Shown here: piece by piece, positions 54,653 to 62,957 of the stretch
Layout of the letters: each line of letters starts with the position of its first letter
How positions within the stretch are numbered: the first letter of the stretch is position 1
Assembly: GCA_025929185.1 (NCBI GenBank)
Contig: JAICMO010000003.1
Location: forward strand, 1 to 63,333
Direction: 5' to 3'
Origin: Pseudolabrys sp.
GTDB lineage: Bacteria; Pseudomonadota; Alphaproteobacteria; Rhizobiales; Xanthobacteraceae
DNA: 63,333 bases
Notes under the pieces: generated by a model
Seen by the model: the letters and a program-made list of their open reading frames with translations, nothing else
Told to the model about the DNA's origin: nothing
Databases searched by the model: none
Translations under genes and position numbers: made by a program

Positions 54653-55720
54653 ATGACCGTGCAAATGCCGGAGAATAGAGGAACGGCCGGCGGGCCGGAT
54701 CGCGCGCCCCAGATTGTGGAGAGCGGCGGGGCCGCCCGTCTGCATTTGACACTCGCCGCGACCGATTACGATCACGTGCGCGATCTGATGAACGGGACGG
54801 TGCGGGTCGACGGCATTACGCTGACTTCGTTCGTCTTGCCGGTCGAGGAAGTGTTTTTTCGATTCATCAAAAACCGTGAGTGGGACATTTCAGAATTATC
54901 GTTTGGCAAGTTCATCGGCTTCGCCTCGCAGGGAGATTCGCCATTTGTCGGCATTCCGGTGTTTCCGTCGCGCGTCTTCCGGCAATCGGCGTTCTATGCG
55001 CGCGCAGATCGCAAAATAGCATCGCCGAAAGATTTGGTCGGCAAAACTGTCGGAATTCCGGAATGGGCGCAGACCGCCGGAATCTATGCGCGCGGTTACT
55101 TAGCGGAAAGTTGCGGTATCGACCTCAAATCGATTCAATGGGTTCAGGCGGGCATGAATCAGGCTGGCCGCGAGGAAAAGGTTGAGTTCAAACTGCCGAA
55201 GGGAATCCGCTACGAACAGCGCCGCGACGCCAGCATCAGTGCATTATTGCTCTCCGGTGAGATCGATGCCGCTATTTCGGCCCGGGTGCCGGATGCGTTC
55301 AAGCAGGGAGAAGGAAAGATTGTTCGGCTCTTTCCCAATTATCGTGCGGCGGAAGCGCGCTACTACCGCGAAACAGGAATTTTCCCCATCATGCACGTGA
55401 TCGCTCTCCGGCGCGCATTGTTCGAGCGTTATCCGTGGGTGGCGATGAACTTGTTCAAAGCCTTTGAGGAAGCGAAAGCACGCAGCCTCGAGCGGATGCA
55501 TGACTTAACCGCGTCGCGCATTCCGGTGCCGTGGTCGGCGGCGATCGCCGAGGAGTGGGGCAAGGACTTCGGCAACGATCCGTTTGCGTACGGACTGGAA
55601 GCGAACCGCAAGACCCTCGATGCGTTTTGCCGCTTCGCGCACGATCAGGGCGTGACCGCGAAGCGAATGACGCCTGACGATCTGTTTCCGAAAGAGATGA
55701 GGGCAAGCGTGCGGGTGTAA
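54653..55720 (+). CDS. Second 4,5-dihydroxyphthalate-decarboxylase-like (NMT1-fold) protein
   Basis: A 355-residue paralogue of the gene at 45543: LPVEEVFFRFIKNREWDISELSFGKF, GIPVFPSRVFRQSAFYARAD, SPKDLVGKTVGIPEWAQTAGIYARGYLAE and GIFPIMHVIALRRALFERYPW align with that protein. There is no signal peptide; an N-terminal about 30-residue extension is low-complexity. ATG 54653 (MTVQMPENRG) is used; the track adds 61 Arg/Ser-rich residues overlapping the divergent M23 gene. It may be an enzyme rather than a binding protein. It is convergent with efp. Confidence 0.85.
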   Translation: MTVQMPENRGTAGGPDRAPQIVESGGAARLHLTLAATDYDHVRDLMNGTVRVDGITLTSFVLPVEEVFFRFIKNREWDISELSFGKFIGFASQGDSPFVGIPVFPSRVFRQSAFYARADRKIASPKDLVGKTVGIPEWAQTAGIYARGYLAESCGIDLKSIQWVQAGMNQAGREEKVEFKLPKGIRYEQRRDASISALLLSGEIDAAISARVPDAFKQGEGKIVRLFPNYRAAEARYYRETGIFPIMHVIALRRALFERYPWVAMNLFKAFEEAKARSLERMHDLTASRIPVPWSAAIAEEWGKDFGNDPFAYGLEANRKTLDAFCRFAHDQGVTAKRMTPDDLFPKEMRASVRV

Positions 55721-55749
55721 ATGCGCTGCGGAGCAGGGCACGGAAGGAA

Positions 55750-56316
55750 TCAATCCTTCGCGCGCTCGACGTACGAGCCGTCGGCCGTCATCACCACGAT
55801 GCGGGCGCCGATCGTGATATGTGTCGGCACCATCGTACGCACACCATTCGAAAGTTTTGCGGGCTTGAACGACCCGGCCGCCGTTTGTCCCTTTACGACC
55901 GGCTCCGTGTCGACGACCTCCAGAGTCGCCTTTTGCGGCAACTCGATCGCGACCGGAATTCCTTCGTGAATGCTAAGGTTCACCGTCATGTTTTCCTGAA
56001 GATAGACGGACTGATCCCCGATCGCGTCAGCCGGAAGCGTGACCTGATCGTAATTTTCGGCGTTCATAAAATGGAAGCCTTCGCCGTCCTGATAGAGATA
56101 CTGAAACGCATGGTCCTCGACGTGCGCCCGCTCGACCTGATCGGTGGTCTTGTAGCGCACGGAGGTCTTCACGCCGTCCGAGATTCGGCGCATGTCAACC
56201 TGGGTGGTCGGAGTTCCCTTGCCCGGATGAAAATTCTCGGCAGTGAGAACGACATAGAGTTTCCCGTCTACATCGACAATATTGCCTTTGCGAAGCGAGC
56301 TAGCGATGACTTTCAC
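55750..56316 (-). CDS. efp: Elongation factor P
   Basis: EF-P relieves ribosomes stalled at polyproline. The 188-residue protein has the KOW-like N-domain with the modified-lysine loop [13 protein letters not shown] (Lys at about 33), domain II and the C-terminal OB domain ([15 protein letters not shown]). GTG 56316 gives the standard [12 protein letters not shown] start; the track extension is spurious. It is divergent from the epmA-epmB genes whose products beta-lysylate that lysine. Confidence 0.97.
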   Translation of the reverse strand: MKVIASSLRKGNIVDVDGKLYVVLTAENFHPGKGTPTTQVDMRRISDGVKTSVRYKTTDQVERAHVEDHAFQYLYQDGEGFHFMNAENYDQVTLPADAIGDQSVYLQENMTVNLSIHEGIPVAIELPQKATLEVVDTEPVVKGQTAAGSFKPAKLSNGVRTMVPTHITIGARIVVMTADGSYVERAKD

Positions 56317-56430
56317 GTCTCTAATCCTTGATCGATATGGCCTGACGTTCTGCGATTTCGGGGCGCACCATACCCATCTTGGCGTCGGATGCCAGCCCTC
56401 CGCGCAAAGGCGAGCAGGCTTGAGGTAAAC

Positions 56431-57477
56431 GTGCCGAGCCGCCTTCCGTCCTTCTGGTCGCCGGAAATCTACGCCCGACGCCGTCCTTTCCTTTTGGCGC
56501 GGCAACGCATTGCTTCAGCGATGAGGGCCTGGTTTGCAGACCAGGATTTCGTCGAAGTTGAAACCGCCGCGCTCCAGATTTCGCCGGGCAACGAGACGCA
56601 TTTGCACGCCTTCTCCACCGAGTTGGCGGCTCCGAGCGGCGACCGCGCCACGCTCTACCTGCGGACCTCGCCGGAGTTCGCGTGCAAGAAGCTGCTGAGC
56701 GGGGGGGAGCCGCGCATCTACGATTTCGCCCGCGTGTTCCGCAACCGTGAGCGCGGGCCGCTGCATCATCCTGAGTTCACGCTGCTCGAGTGGTATCGGA
56801 CGAATGAGCCGTACGAACGGATTATGGAAGATTGCGCCGCGCTGCTGGCGGAAGCTGCGCAGGCGGCGGCGACCAAAAAATTCAGCTTTCGTGGACGGGA
56901 AATCGATCCCTTCACCACGCCCGAGCAAATGACTGTGGCCGAGGCTTTCGACCGCTACGCCGGCGTCGACCTGCTGGCGACGATGAGCGACCGGGAAGGC
57001 GATCGCAACAGATTAGCAGCGGCAGCAAATGCGATCGGCGTCCGAATTGCCGACGATGATACGTGGGGTGACATCTTCAGCCGGATTCTGGTTGAAAAGA
57101 TCGAGCCGCGGCTCGGCAATGGGCGCGCCACGATTCTTTACGAGTATCCGATTGCACAAGCGGCACTCGCGCGTCCCAAGCCAGGCGAGACAAAAATTGC
57201 CGAGCGCTTCGAGCTTTACGCCTGCGGCGTCGAGCTTGCGAATGCTTTCGGCGAACTGACCGATGTGGCGGAGCAGCGTCGCCGCTTCGCGTCCGCCATG
57301 GAAGAAAAGCAACGCATTTATGGTGAGCGCTATCCGGTCGATGAGGATTTTCTTGCCGCGCTCTCGCAGATGCCGCAGGCAAGCGGGATCGCGCTTGGTT
57401 TCGATAGGTTGGTCATGCTGGCAACCGGCGCGGAACGAATCGAGCAAGTGTTGTGGACGCCGGTCGCTGAGCGGTAA
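56431..57477 (+). CDS. epmA: EF-P (R)-beta-lysine ligase EpmA (PoxA/GenX)
   Basis: A lysyl-tRNA-synthetase-like class II enzyme that attaches beta-lysine to EF-P. It lacks the tRNA-anticodon domain, and shows motif 2 [24 protein letters not shown] and motif 3 [14 protein letters not shown], with [15 protein letters not shown] near the N-terminus. GTG 56431 (after tgaggtaaac) gives 348 residues; the track start at 56389 adds 14 residues in the shared efp promoter region. epmB follows 28 bp later. Confidence 0.95.
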   Translation: MPSRLPSFWSPEIYARRRPFLLARQRIASAMRAWFADQDFVEVETAALQISPGNETHLHAFSTELAAPSGDRATLYLRTSPEFACKKLLSGGEPRIYDFARVFRNRERGPLHHPEFTLLEWYRTNEPYERIMEDCAALLAEAAQAAATKKFSFRGREIDPFTTPEQMTVAEAFDRYAGVDLLATMSDREGDRNRLAAAANAIGVRIADDDTWGDIFSRILVEKIEPRLGNGRATILYEYPIAQAALARPKPGETKIAERFELYACGVELANAFGELTDVAEQRRRFASAMEEKQRIYGERYPVDEDFLAALSQMPQASGIALGFDRLVMLATGAERIEQVLWTPVAER

Positions 57478-57505
57478 CAGACGGCGCGAGCAAAGGGACG
57501 AAGTC

Positions 57506-58567
57506 ATGAAATCCGGAACGTTGCGCAAGCCGGTGCAATTCGTTGAGCAAGGCTTGGCCTCTCCCGATCGGCTTGCCGATTTGGAAGCCGTTGCGTCTCG
57601 TTATGCAACGGCGCTGCCGCCCGCATTCGCCGATCTGATCGACAAGTCGGACTCGCGGGATCCAATCGCGCGTCAATTCGTTCCTGATGCCGCGGAGTTG
57701 AGCGTGCGGGAAAACGAAAGCTCCGATCCGATCGGAGACGGCACGCACAGCCCGGTCGAAGGAATCGTGCACCGCTATCCCGACCGCGCGTTGCTCAAGC
57801 TCGTGCACGTTTGCGCGGTCTACTGCCGCTTTTGCTTCCGACGGGAGATGGTGGGTCCGGGTAAAGCAAATGCATTGTCAGCGACCGCCTTGAGCACCGC
57901 GCTCGACTACATCCGGTCGAATAAGGAAATTTGGGAGGTCATCCTCACCGGCGGAGATCCATTGGTGCTGTCGTCCCGTCGCTTGCGTGCGGTGATGAAG
58001 CAGCTTGCGGCGATCGAGCATGTCAAGATCGTGCGCATTCACACGCGTGTTCCTGTCGCCGATCCGGGCCGAATTTCAGCGGATATGGTGCGAGCGATGA
58101 AGGCGTGCAAAAAGGCCGTTTATGTTGCGATCCACGTTAATCACGCGCGCGAACTGACACAGCTTGCGCGTGTTGCCTGCGCTCGCATTGTTGACGCTGG
58201 CATTCCGATGGTGAGCCAATCGGTGCTGCTTTCAGGAGTGAACGATACGCCGGAAGCGCTCGGCGCCTTGCTGCGCGCCTTGGTCGAGTGCCGGATCAAG
58301 CCGTATTACTTGCACCACGGCGATCTGGCGCCGGGGACGTCGCATCTGCGCACTAATATCGAGACGGGGCGCGCGTTGATGCGTGCTATGCACGGCCGGC
58401 TGTCCGGCTTGTGCCAACCCGTGTACGTTCTCGACATTCCGGGCGGTTTTGGAAAGTCGCCGATCGGTCCGTGCTATTTGGAGCCGACACGCGACGGTGC
58501 GAAAGGCTTTTATGAAGTGCAGGACTTCAGCGGCCGGCGTCACGGCTATCCGCCGAACCCCTCATGA
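57506..58567 (+). CDS. epmB: Lysine 2,3-aminomutase EpmB (radical SAM)
   Basis: Makes (R)-beta-lysine for EF-P modification. The radical SAM motif CAVYCRFCF places Cys at 103, 107 and 110; the PLP lysine lies near PGGFGKSPIGP, and LTGGDPL is the SAM-site glycine motif. At 353 residues it has the EpmB length, shorter than clostridial KamA. ATG 57506 has an aagggacgaag RBS. It completes the full EF-P modification set with efp and epmA. Confidence 0.95.
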   Translation: MKSGTLRKPVQFVEQGLASPDRLADLEAVASRYATALPPAFADLIDKSDSRDPIARQFVPDAAELSVRENESSDPIGDGTHSPVEGIVHRYPDRALLKLVHVCAVYCRFCFRREMVGPGKANALSATALSTALDYIRSNKEIWEVILTGGDPLVLSSRRLRAVMKQLAAIEHVKIVRIHTRVPVADPGRISADMVRAMKACKKAVYVAIHVNHARELTQLARVACARIVDAGIPMVSQSVLLSGVNDTPEALGALLRALVECRIKPYYLHHGDLAPGTSHLRTNIETGRALMRAMHGRLSGLCQPVYVLDIPGGFGKSPIGPCYLEPTRDGAKGFYEVQDFSGRRHGYPPNPS

Positions 58568-58581
58568 ACCCTGCCTGTAAT

Positions 58582-58725
58582 TCAGTGGCGGATCGAAATC
58601 AGATCGAGCAAGGCCGCGGCCACCGCGAGACTGGCAAAGCCGATAAATACGATCGCGATTATGGCGTGCCAAACGAATGATACGTCGCGCCGCAGCGCCG
58701 CCACTATGTTCTTGCTGTTCACCAT
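58582..58725 (-). CDS. Unannotated 47-aa single-span membrane protein
   Basis: Too short for the ORF track. The ATG at 58725 is preceded by GAGGAG with 8-base spacing, an excellent RBS. The product begins MVNSKNIVAALRRDVS, then a hydrophobic span HAIIAIVFIGFASLAVAAALLDLI and the end SIRH. The basic N-terminus suggests N-in orientation. It is convergent with epmB (stops 14 bp apart). The family is unknown. Confidence 0.6.
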   Translation of the reverse strand: MVNSKNIVAALRRDVSFVWHAIIAIVFIGFASLAVAAALLDLISIRH

Positions 58726-59209
58726 GGCCTGACGCTCCTCTTGGAGCTCATCGAAAGGCAACGAAAGATAACGCGACGGCGCTCGATAGGGTCATAATTT
58801 CTGCGTTAAATGCGGGGCAAATGCGCGCAGGCGCATGGCCGATATGCATTGTCGCGCGTCACTTTGGCGCGCCTGCTTCTCCGACTGCGGCGAGGGAAAA
58901 GCGAGGCGTCCCTAGGCGCGATCTTCGGGCCAAGCGATTTGCACCGGCATGCCGGAAGTCCGCTGCTGAGACAGTTTTGGAGCACGGACGATTCTACAAA
59001 GGCGGCGGGCAGCGAGCTCGTCACGTGCTAGCCCGCGCGGCGTGAAAGCTCAGCGACGCTCCAATCGCTCTTGCACAATCGGATAAATCTCTTGCTCATT
59101 AAAATTGGCGTGCCGAACGGGAAGCGATTTTTGCTCTTCCATTGCGCCTTGGTCCTGCACGGCCATCGCGATTATGCGGCGGGTTGCCTCAGCCAAACCG
59201 GCAGTCGCA
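58726..59209. other. 484-bp intergenic region without a confident gene
   Basis: No convincing gene. Overlapping 70-aa ORFs on both strands are Arg/Ser-rich and motif-free. A minus-strand reading frame ending at 59050 (ORF 59050-59346, continuing through the tRNA) has a protein-like end, MEEQKSLPVRHANFNEQEIYPIVQERLERR, and might be a small or truncated gene; it is not called. Confidence 0.5.
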
Positions 59210-59285
59210 TGGCGCGCCCTAGGGGAATCGAACCCCTGTTTCCGCCGTGAAAGGGCGGCGTCCTGGACCGCTAGACGAAGGGCGC
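59210..59285 (-). tRNA. tRNA-Glu (anticodon UUC), CCA encoded
   Basis: The minus strand folds into a 76-base cloverleaf: acceptor GCGCCCT/AGGGCGC, D-arm GTCTAGCGGTCCAGGAC, anticodon stem CCGCC/GGCGG with loop CTTTCAC (anticodon UUC), T-arm GGGGTTCGATTCCCC, discriminator G and encoded CCA. Confidence 0.95.
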
Positions 59286-59368
59286 TGCACTCGCGCAGAA
59301 GGCGCAAGCCGCGGCGAGGTATAAAGAGGTTGGCGCAGACCGGCAAGCGAGCCGGAACGGGGTGCCGT

Positions 59369-59827
59369 CTACCATCTGCCCGTGTTCTGCATAGATTTCC
59401 AGGGTTCCTGCGGCGGTTTCCCCTCGCCTTTCTGTAGGAGTTCGATCGAGTGCTTGTCGGGGGAGCGCACGAAAGCCATCACACCGTCGCGTGGCGGACG
59501 GTTGATCGTCACGCCGCCTTTCATCAGCCGCTCGCACGTCGCGTAAATGTCATCGACCTCGTAGGCGAGGTGACCGAAGAAGCGCGCTTCGCCGTAATCC
59601 TCGGCGTCCCAGTTGTAGGTGAGCTCGACCACCGGCGCGTCACGCCGTCCGGCCTTGAGCGCCGCTTCCGCCGCCGGCGCGTCATCCGGCGCCGCGAGGA
59701 ACACGAGCGTGTAGCGGTTCTTTTCATCCACGCGTCGTCGGACCTCTTTCAGGCCCAGCAATGTTCCGTAGAACTCGAGCGCCGCATCGAGATTGCGTAC
59801 GCGCAGCATCGTATGCAGAAATCGCAT
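59369..59827 (-). CDS. gloA: Lactoylglutathione lyase (glyoxalase I)
   Basis: Detoxifies methylglyoxal by isomerising its glutathione hemithioacetal. The 152-residue protein from ATG 59827 (MRFLHTMLRVRNLDAALEFYGTLLGLKEVRR) has metal ligands His5, Glu in VELTYNWD, His in FFGHLAYEV and Glu in HSIELLQ. The substrate region around MKGGVTINRPPRDGVMAFVRSPD is typical. The track start at 59941 adds 38 residues. It is divergent from the sirtuin gene over 51 bp. Confidence 0.95.
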   Translation of the reverse strand: MRFLHTMLRVRNLDAALEFYGTLLGLKEVRRRVDEKNRYTLVFLAAPDDAPAAEAALKAGRRDAPVVELTYNWDAEDYGEARFFGHLAYEVDDIYATCERLMKGGVTINRPPRDGVMAFVRSPDKHSIELLQKGEGKPPQEPWKSMQNTGRW

Positions 59828-59878
59828 GATAAAACCTCTTGATACGAGGAGGAGCCTCTCTCGCCCCGGATTATATTG

Positions 59879-60640
59879 ATGATCGCATCCGATCTGAACA
59901 CCGCCATTGCACGGCTCGGCGCACTCGTTGAAGAGGCGCATTTTGTGCTGCCCTTCACGGGTGCGGGCATATCGACTGAGTGCGGCATTCCCGATTTCCG
60001 GTCGCCCGGGGGGTTATGGAGCAAGATTCAGCCCATCCCGTTCGATGCGTTTTTGGCGGGCCAGGAGATGCGCGATGAAACCTGGCGTCGCCGATTTATC
60101 TTGGCCGACGCGATCGGGCGGCCGCAGCCTGGGCGAGGCCATCGCGCACTTGCGAGCCTTTACAGGACGGGCAAGGCGCCAGCGCTTATCACGCAAAACA
60201 TCGACAATTTGCACCAGGATTCCGGCATTGCTCCCGCGGATGTCGTCGAGTTACACGGCAATACCACCTATGCGCTCTGCCTCGATTGCGCACGGCGATA
60301 TGAACTGGGCTGGGTGCGGGAGAAATTCGAAGCGACCGCACGCGCGCCGGACTGCGAAGCATGCGGTGGCTACATCAAAACTGCGACGATTTCATTCGGG
60401 CAGGCGATGCCGGAGGAGGCCCTGCGCCGTGCCGAAAACATGACTCTCCGTTGTGACCTGTTCCTTGCGATCGGATCCTCCCTCGTCGTATGGCCGGCCG
60501 CCGGATTCCCTTTGACGGCGAAAAGAAACGGCGCGCGTCTCGCGATTATCAATCGGGAAGCAACCGATTTCGACGAAATCGCCGATCTCGTCGTCCGGCA
60601 GGACATCGGCGACGTGCTCGCGCCGTTTATTCGGCACTGA
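59879..60640 (+). CDS. NAD-dependent protein deacylase (sirtuin, CobB-like)
   Basis: A Sir2-family deacylase of 253 residues. Motifs: FTGAGISTECGIPDFRS (NAD), TQNIDNLHQDSG, the catalytic His in ELHGNTT (about 126), the Zn site CxxC at 134/137 and 159/162, AIGSSLVVWPAAGFP. ATG 59879 (MIASDLN) is preferred to TTG 59876. CobB-type desuccinylase residues (Tyr/Arg pair) are not evident, so lysine deacetylation is more likely. It is divergent from gloA. Confidence 0.93.
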   Translation: MIASDLNTAIARLGALVEEAHFVLPFTGAGISTECGIPDFRSPGGLWSKIQPIPFDAFLAGQEMRDETWRRRFILADAIGRPQPGRGHRALASLYRTGKAPALITQNIDNLHQDSGIAPADVVELHGNTTYALCLDCARRYELGWVREKFEATARAPDCEACGGYIKTATISFGQAMPEEALRRAENMTLRCDLFLAIGSSLVVWPAAGFPLTAKRNGARLAIINREATDFDEIADLVVRQDIGDVLAPFIRH

Positions 60641-60782
60641 TTCGCAAAATTTTCCGCTGTGCATACTCCTGTGCGCAAGCATATTTTGCACTTTCCGCTT
60701 TTAGCCTCGGTGTTATCTTCGAATCACAGATTCGTGGAAGCGCCCTTGAAGAGGCGCCACAACAGCGGCGGCGTACGACGTC

Positions 60783-61385
60783 ATGGCGTCGGACGGATTC
60801 GAGTCGAAAATGCCAGGGGCACATCTCGGACCGGGGACGGTCAGAGAACTCGTTGATGAAACAACGGCAAACCTGATCGAGTTATCGGGTGTCATCAAGT
60901 GGTTCGACGTCTCCAAGGGCTTCGGTTTCATTATTCCAGACAACGGAATGCCGGACGTGCTCTTGCATGTCACCTGCTTGCGGCGGGACGGCTTTCAGAC
61001 GGCGTATGAGGGCGCTCGCGTCGTCTGCGAGGTGCTGCAACGCGCAAAAGGGCTACAGGCGTTTCGCATTCTGTCGATGGACGAGTCGACGGCCGTTCAT
61101 CCGGCGCAAATGCCGCCGCCACGAACCCACGTCACCGTCACGCCGACCAGCGGCCTCGAGCGGGCGCAAGTCAAATGGTTCAACCGCTTGCGTGGCTTTG
61201 GATTTCTGACGCGGGGCGAGGGCACGCCGGACATCTTCGTTCACATGGAGACCCTGCGGCGGTATGGCATTGCCGAATTGCGCCCCGGCCAAACCGTGCT
61301 GGTGCGCTTCGGGCCCGGGCCGAAAGGCTTGATGGCGGCGGAGGTCCGGCCGGATGGCGGATCCCACGGGCCGATCTCGCATTAG
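60783..61385 (+). CDS. Tandem cold-shock-domain protein
   Basis: A 200-residue nucleic-acid-binding protein with two CSDs: about 34-95 (SGVIKWFDVSKGFGFIIPDN, DVLLHVTCL) and about 126-192 (AQVKWFNRLRGFGFLTRGEGTPDIFVHMETL). RNP1 is KGFGFI in the first and RGFGFL in the second. A linker rich in Pro/Thr joins them. Doubled CSD proteins of this layout are characteristic of alphaproteobacteria (stationary-phase Csps). Its 142-bp leader has no clear promoter. Confidence 0.93.
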   Translation: MASDGFESKMPGAHLGPGTVRELVDETTANLIELSGVIKWFDVSKGFGFIIPDNGMPDVLLHVTCLRRDGFQTAYEGARVVCEVLQRAKGLQAFRILSMDESTAVHPAQMPPPRTHVTVTPTSGLERAQVKWFNRLRGFGFLTRGEGTPDIFVHMETLRRYGIAELRPGQTVLVRFGPGPKGLMAAEVRPDGGSHGPISH

Positions 61386-61395
61386 AATTATTTTT

Positions 61396-61440
61396 CCTCG
61401 CCCTTGCGAAGCGAGGAGGAGTCGCTCGCGAAAGCGAGCG
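61396..61440 (+). terminator. Double hairpin after the cold-shock gene
   Basis: CCTCGC/GCGAGG (61396-61416) and CGCTCGC-GAAA-GCGAGCG (61423-61440) lie 11-55 bases after the stop. The second has a GNRA loop. No U-tract follows, so the terminator call is moderate. Confidence 0.45.
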
Positions 61441-61512
61441 GCGGGTTGGGGAATCTGTGTGAACCCCAGCCGCCCCTTCGTTCGCTGAGATTGGCGCACG
61501 GAATCCTGGCCC

Positions 61513-61555
61513 GTCACCCTTCGACTCACGCTTCGCGTGAGCACCTCAGCGTGAC
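61513..61555. repeat. GTCAC...GTGAC palindromic repeat
   Basis: GTCACCCTTCGA...CACCTCAGCGTGAC with the inner stem CTCACGC/GCGTGAG is a member of the palindrome family concentrated at the right end of the window. Confidence 0.7.
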
Positions 61556-61605
61556 GGAGCGGAATTTGGTTGCCGCGCCATTTTTCCGCGCGTAAAGGCG
61601 AGGCT

Positions 61606-62058
61606 ATGCGGGCCTTTCTCTCGATTACCTTCGTCGTTGCGGCTTTGGCGATCACGGCAGTGCACGTGCGCGCCGCGGAAATGCAAACGCTGGAGATCGC
61701 GAGCAAAACCGGCGTCCATACATTTGCGGTCGAGATCGTCGATAATGACGCCGCCCGGGAGCGCGGGCTGATGTTCCGCAAGTCGCTTCCCGAAGGCCAG
61801 GGCATGCTGTTCGACTTCAAAACCGAGCAGCCGGTCAATTTTTGGATGAAAAATACCTACATTCCCCTCGACATGCTGTTCATCCGGCAGGACGGCAGCA
61901 TTTTGCGCATCGCCGAAAACACGACGCCGCTGTCGACGCGAATAATCTCGTCGGGCGGACCTGTGCGGGCGGTACTGGAACTGATCGGCGGGACGGCGCG
62001 CAAGCTCGGTATCGCGCCGGGCGACCGCGTCGCATATCGGATCTTCAGCGGGCATTGA
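61606..62058 (+). CDS. Exported DUF192 protein
   Basis: A 150-residue protein with a signal peptide (MRAFLSITFVVAALAITAVHVRAA, cleavage before EMQ) and a DUF192 domain: VEIVDNDAARERGLMFRKSLPEGQGMLFDF, NFWMKNTYIPLDMLFI, ENTTPLS and LELIGGTARKLGIAPGDRV. Function of DUF192 is unknown. The start is ATG 61606; the track adds 12 residues. It commonly follows a double CSD gene in Rhizobiales, as here. Confidence 0.92.
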   Translation: MRAFLSITFVVAALAITAVHVRAAEMQTLEIASKTGVHTFAVEIVDNDAARERGLMFRKSLPEGQGMLFDFKTEQPVNFWMKNTYIPLDMLFIRQDGSILRIAENTTPLSTRIISSGGPVRAVLELIGGTARKLGIAPGDRVAYRIFSGH

Positions 62059-62188
62059 GGTTTACCTGGCTTTACTTGGCCGTGCGAGAGGCCGTGTATT
62101 CGTCGCCGGGTTGGCGGCTTAACGCAGAGTGATTCAATCCGTCTTCCTGGGGCGATGGAGGAAGGGATAGGCGCGCACGCCGCCAACC

Positions 62189-62367
62189 CGTCATCCTGAG
62201 GCGCGACCCCGGCCTTGAGCCGGGGGAGCCTCGAAGGATGACGGGCAATGAACCAAGAGGCCGATTGCAAAAAGAGTCACCGACCGCCCTTCGAGGGCTG
62301 CGCTGGCGCGCAGCCACCTCAGGGTAACGGGGACAGGCCGCCTGCGGCGGCCTCTTCAGGGCGACGG
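62189..62367. repeat. About 178-bp direct repeat, left copy
   Basis: Begins GTCATCCTGAGGCGCGACCC and ends GCGACGG. It contains a palindrome (GTCATCC...GGATGAC) and the segment GGCCGCCTGCGGCGGCC. It is nearly identical to 62686-62862, with a handful of substitutions and two single-base indels. It fills most of the gap after the DUF192 gene (62059-62405), which holds no other gene. Confidence 0.9.
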
Positions 62368-62405
62368 CGATATGCTTTGTGAGCCAGATGCGGATGGGAA
62401 TCAGA

Positions 62406-62577
62406 ATGGGCGCGTTCGTCTATATGCTCGGATGCAGCGACGGCTCATATTACGTCGGCAGCGCGACGGGCGACGATCTTTCAAAATGCATTGAAGGAGG
62501 CGCTGATCAAAGGCGACTGGGCCTCCGTTCGCGCGCTTTCCAAGCGGCGCGGCGGCCGCTCTAAGCGATCCTCCTGA
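62406..62577 (+). pseudogene. GIY-YIG endonuclease remnant with internal deletion and frameshift
   Basis: The first about 25 codons encode MGAFVYMLGCSDGSYYVGSA, the GIY-YIG start. The frame then jumps from about 62482 to a different frame, which reads QNALKEALIKGDWASVRALSKRRGG, the C-terminal end of the UPF0213/UvrC-N family, stopping at 62577. The central about 40 residues with the catalytic Arg and Glu are missing, so the gene cannot be functional. It lies between two copies of the 178-bp repeat. Confidence 0.8.
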
Positions 62578-62584
62578 AGTGTGC

Positions 62585-62630
62585 GTCGCCCTTCGAGGCC
62601 CGCGCTAACGCGCGGGCTCCTCAGGGTGAC
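62585..62630. repeat. Palindromic repeat between pseudogene and right direct-repeat copy
   Basis: GTCGCCCTTCGAGG...CCTCAGGGTGAC with an inner stem CCCGCG/CGCGGG; same family as neighbouring palindromes. Confidence 0.7.
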
Positions 62631-62685
62631 GGAGAGAGGTTGTCACGCCTGGTCGCGCTCTCTCATTGCTAAGTGCGCTGTTTCC

Positions 62686-62862
62686 GTCATCCTGAGGCGC
62701 GACCCCGGCCTTGAGCCGGGGGAGCCTCGAAGGATGACGGGCAATGAACCAAGAGGCCGATTGCAAAAAGAGTCACCGGCCGCCCTTCGAGGGCTGCGCT
62801 GGCGCGCAGCCACCTCAGGGTGACGGCGACAGGCCGCCTGCGGCGGCCTCCTCAGGTGACGG
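62686..62862. repeat. About 178-bp direct repeat, right copy
   Basis: Starts GTCATCCTGAGGCGCGACCC and ends GGTGACGG, nearly identical to the copy at 62189. The spacing between copies is 497 bp. Together with adjacent palindromes it fills 62578-62935, which has no gene. Confidence 0.9.
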
Positions 62863-62914
62863 AGAGAGGCTGTCACGCTCGCTCGCGCTCTCTCGTTGCG
62901 AATTGCACTGCTTC

Positions 62915-62957
62915 CGTCATCCTGAGGCGCGCGCGTCAGCGCGCCTCGAAGGATGAC
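62915..62957. repeat. Palindromic repeat overlapping the integrase 3' end
   Basis: GTCATCCTGAGGCGCGCGCG...CGCGCCTCGAAGGATGAC is a long near-perfect palindrome. The last codons of the integrase frame (ending SSFEAR) lie inside it, suggesting the C-terminus was extended by repeat sequence. Confidence 0.75.

Noticed and set aside
58810-59031. 73-aa plus-strand ORF between the small membrane protein and tRNA-Glu
   Set aside because: Overlapped by an equally long minus-strand ORF; both lack motifs and RBS.
5387-62957. Possible CRISPR array from the repeated palindromes
   Set aside because: Copies are dispersed and irregularly spaced, with no regular spacers; they fit REP-type repeats.
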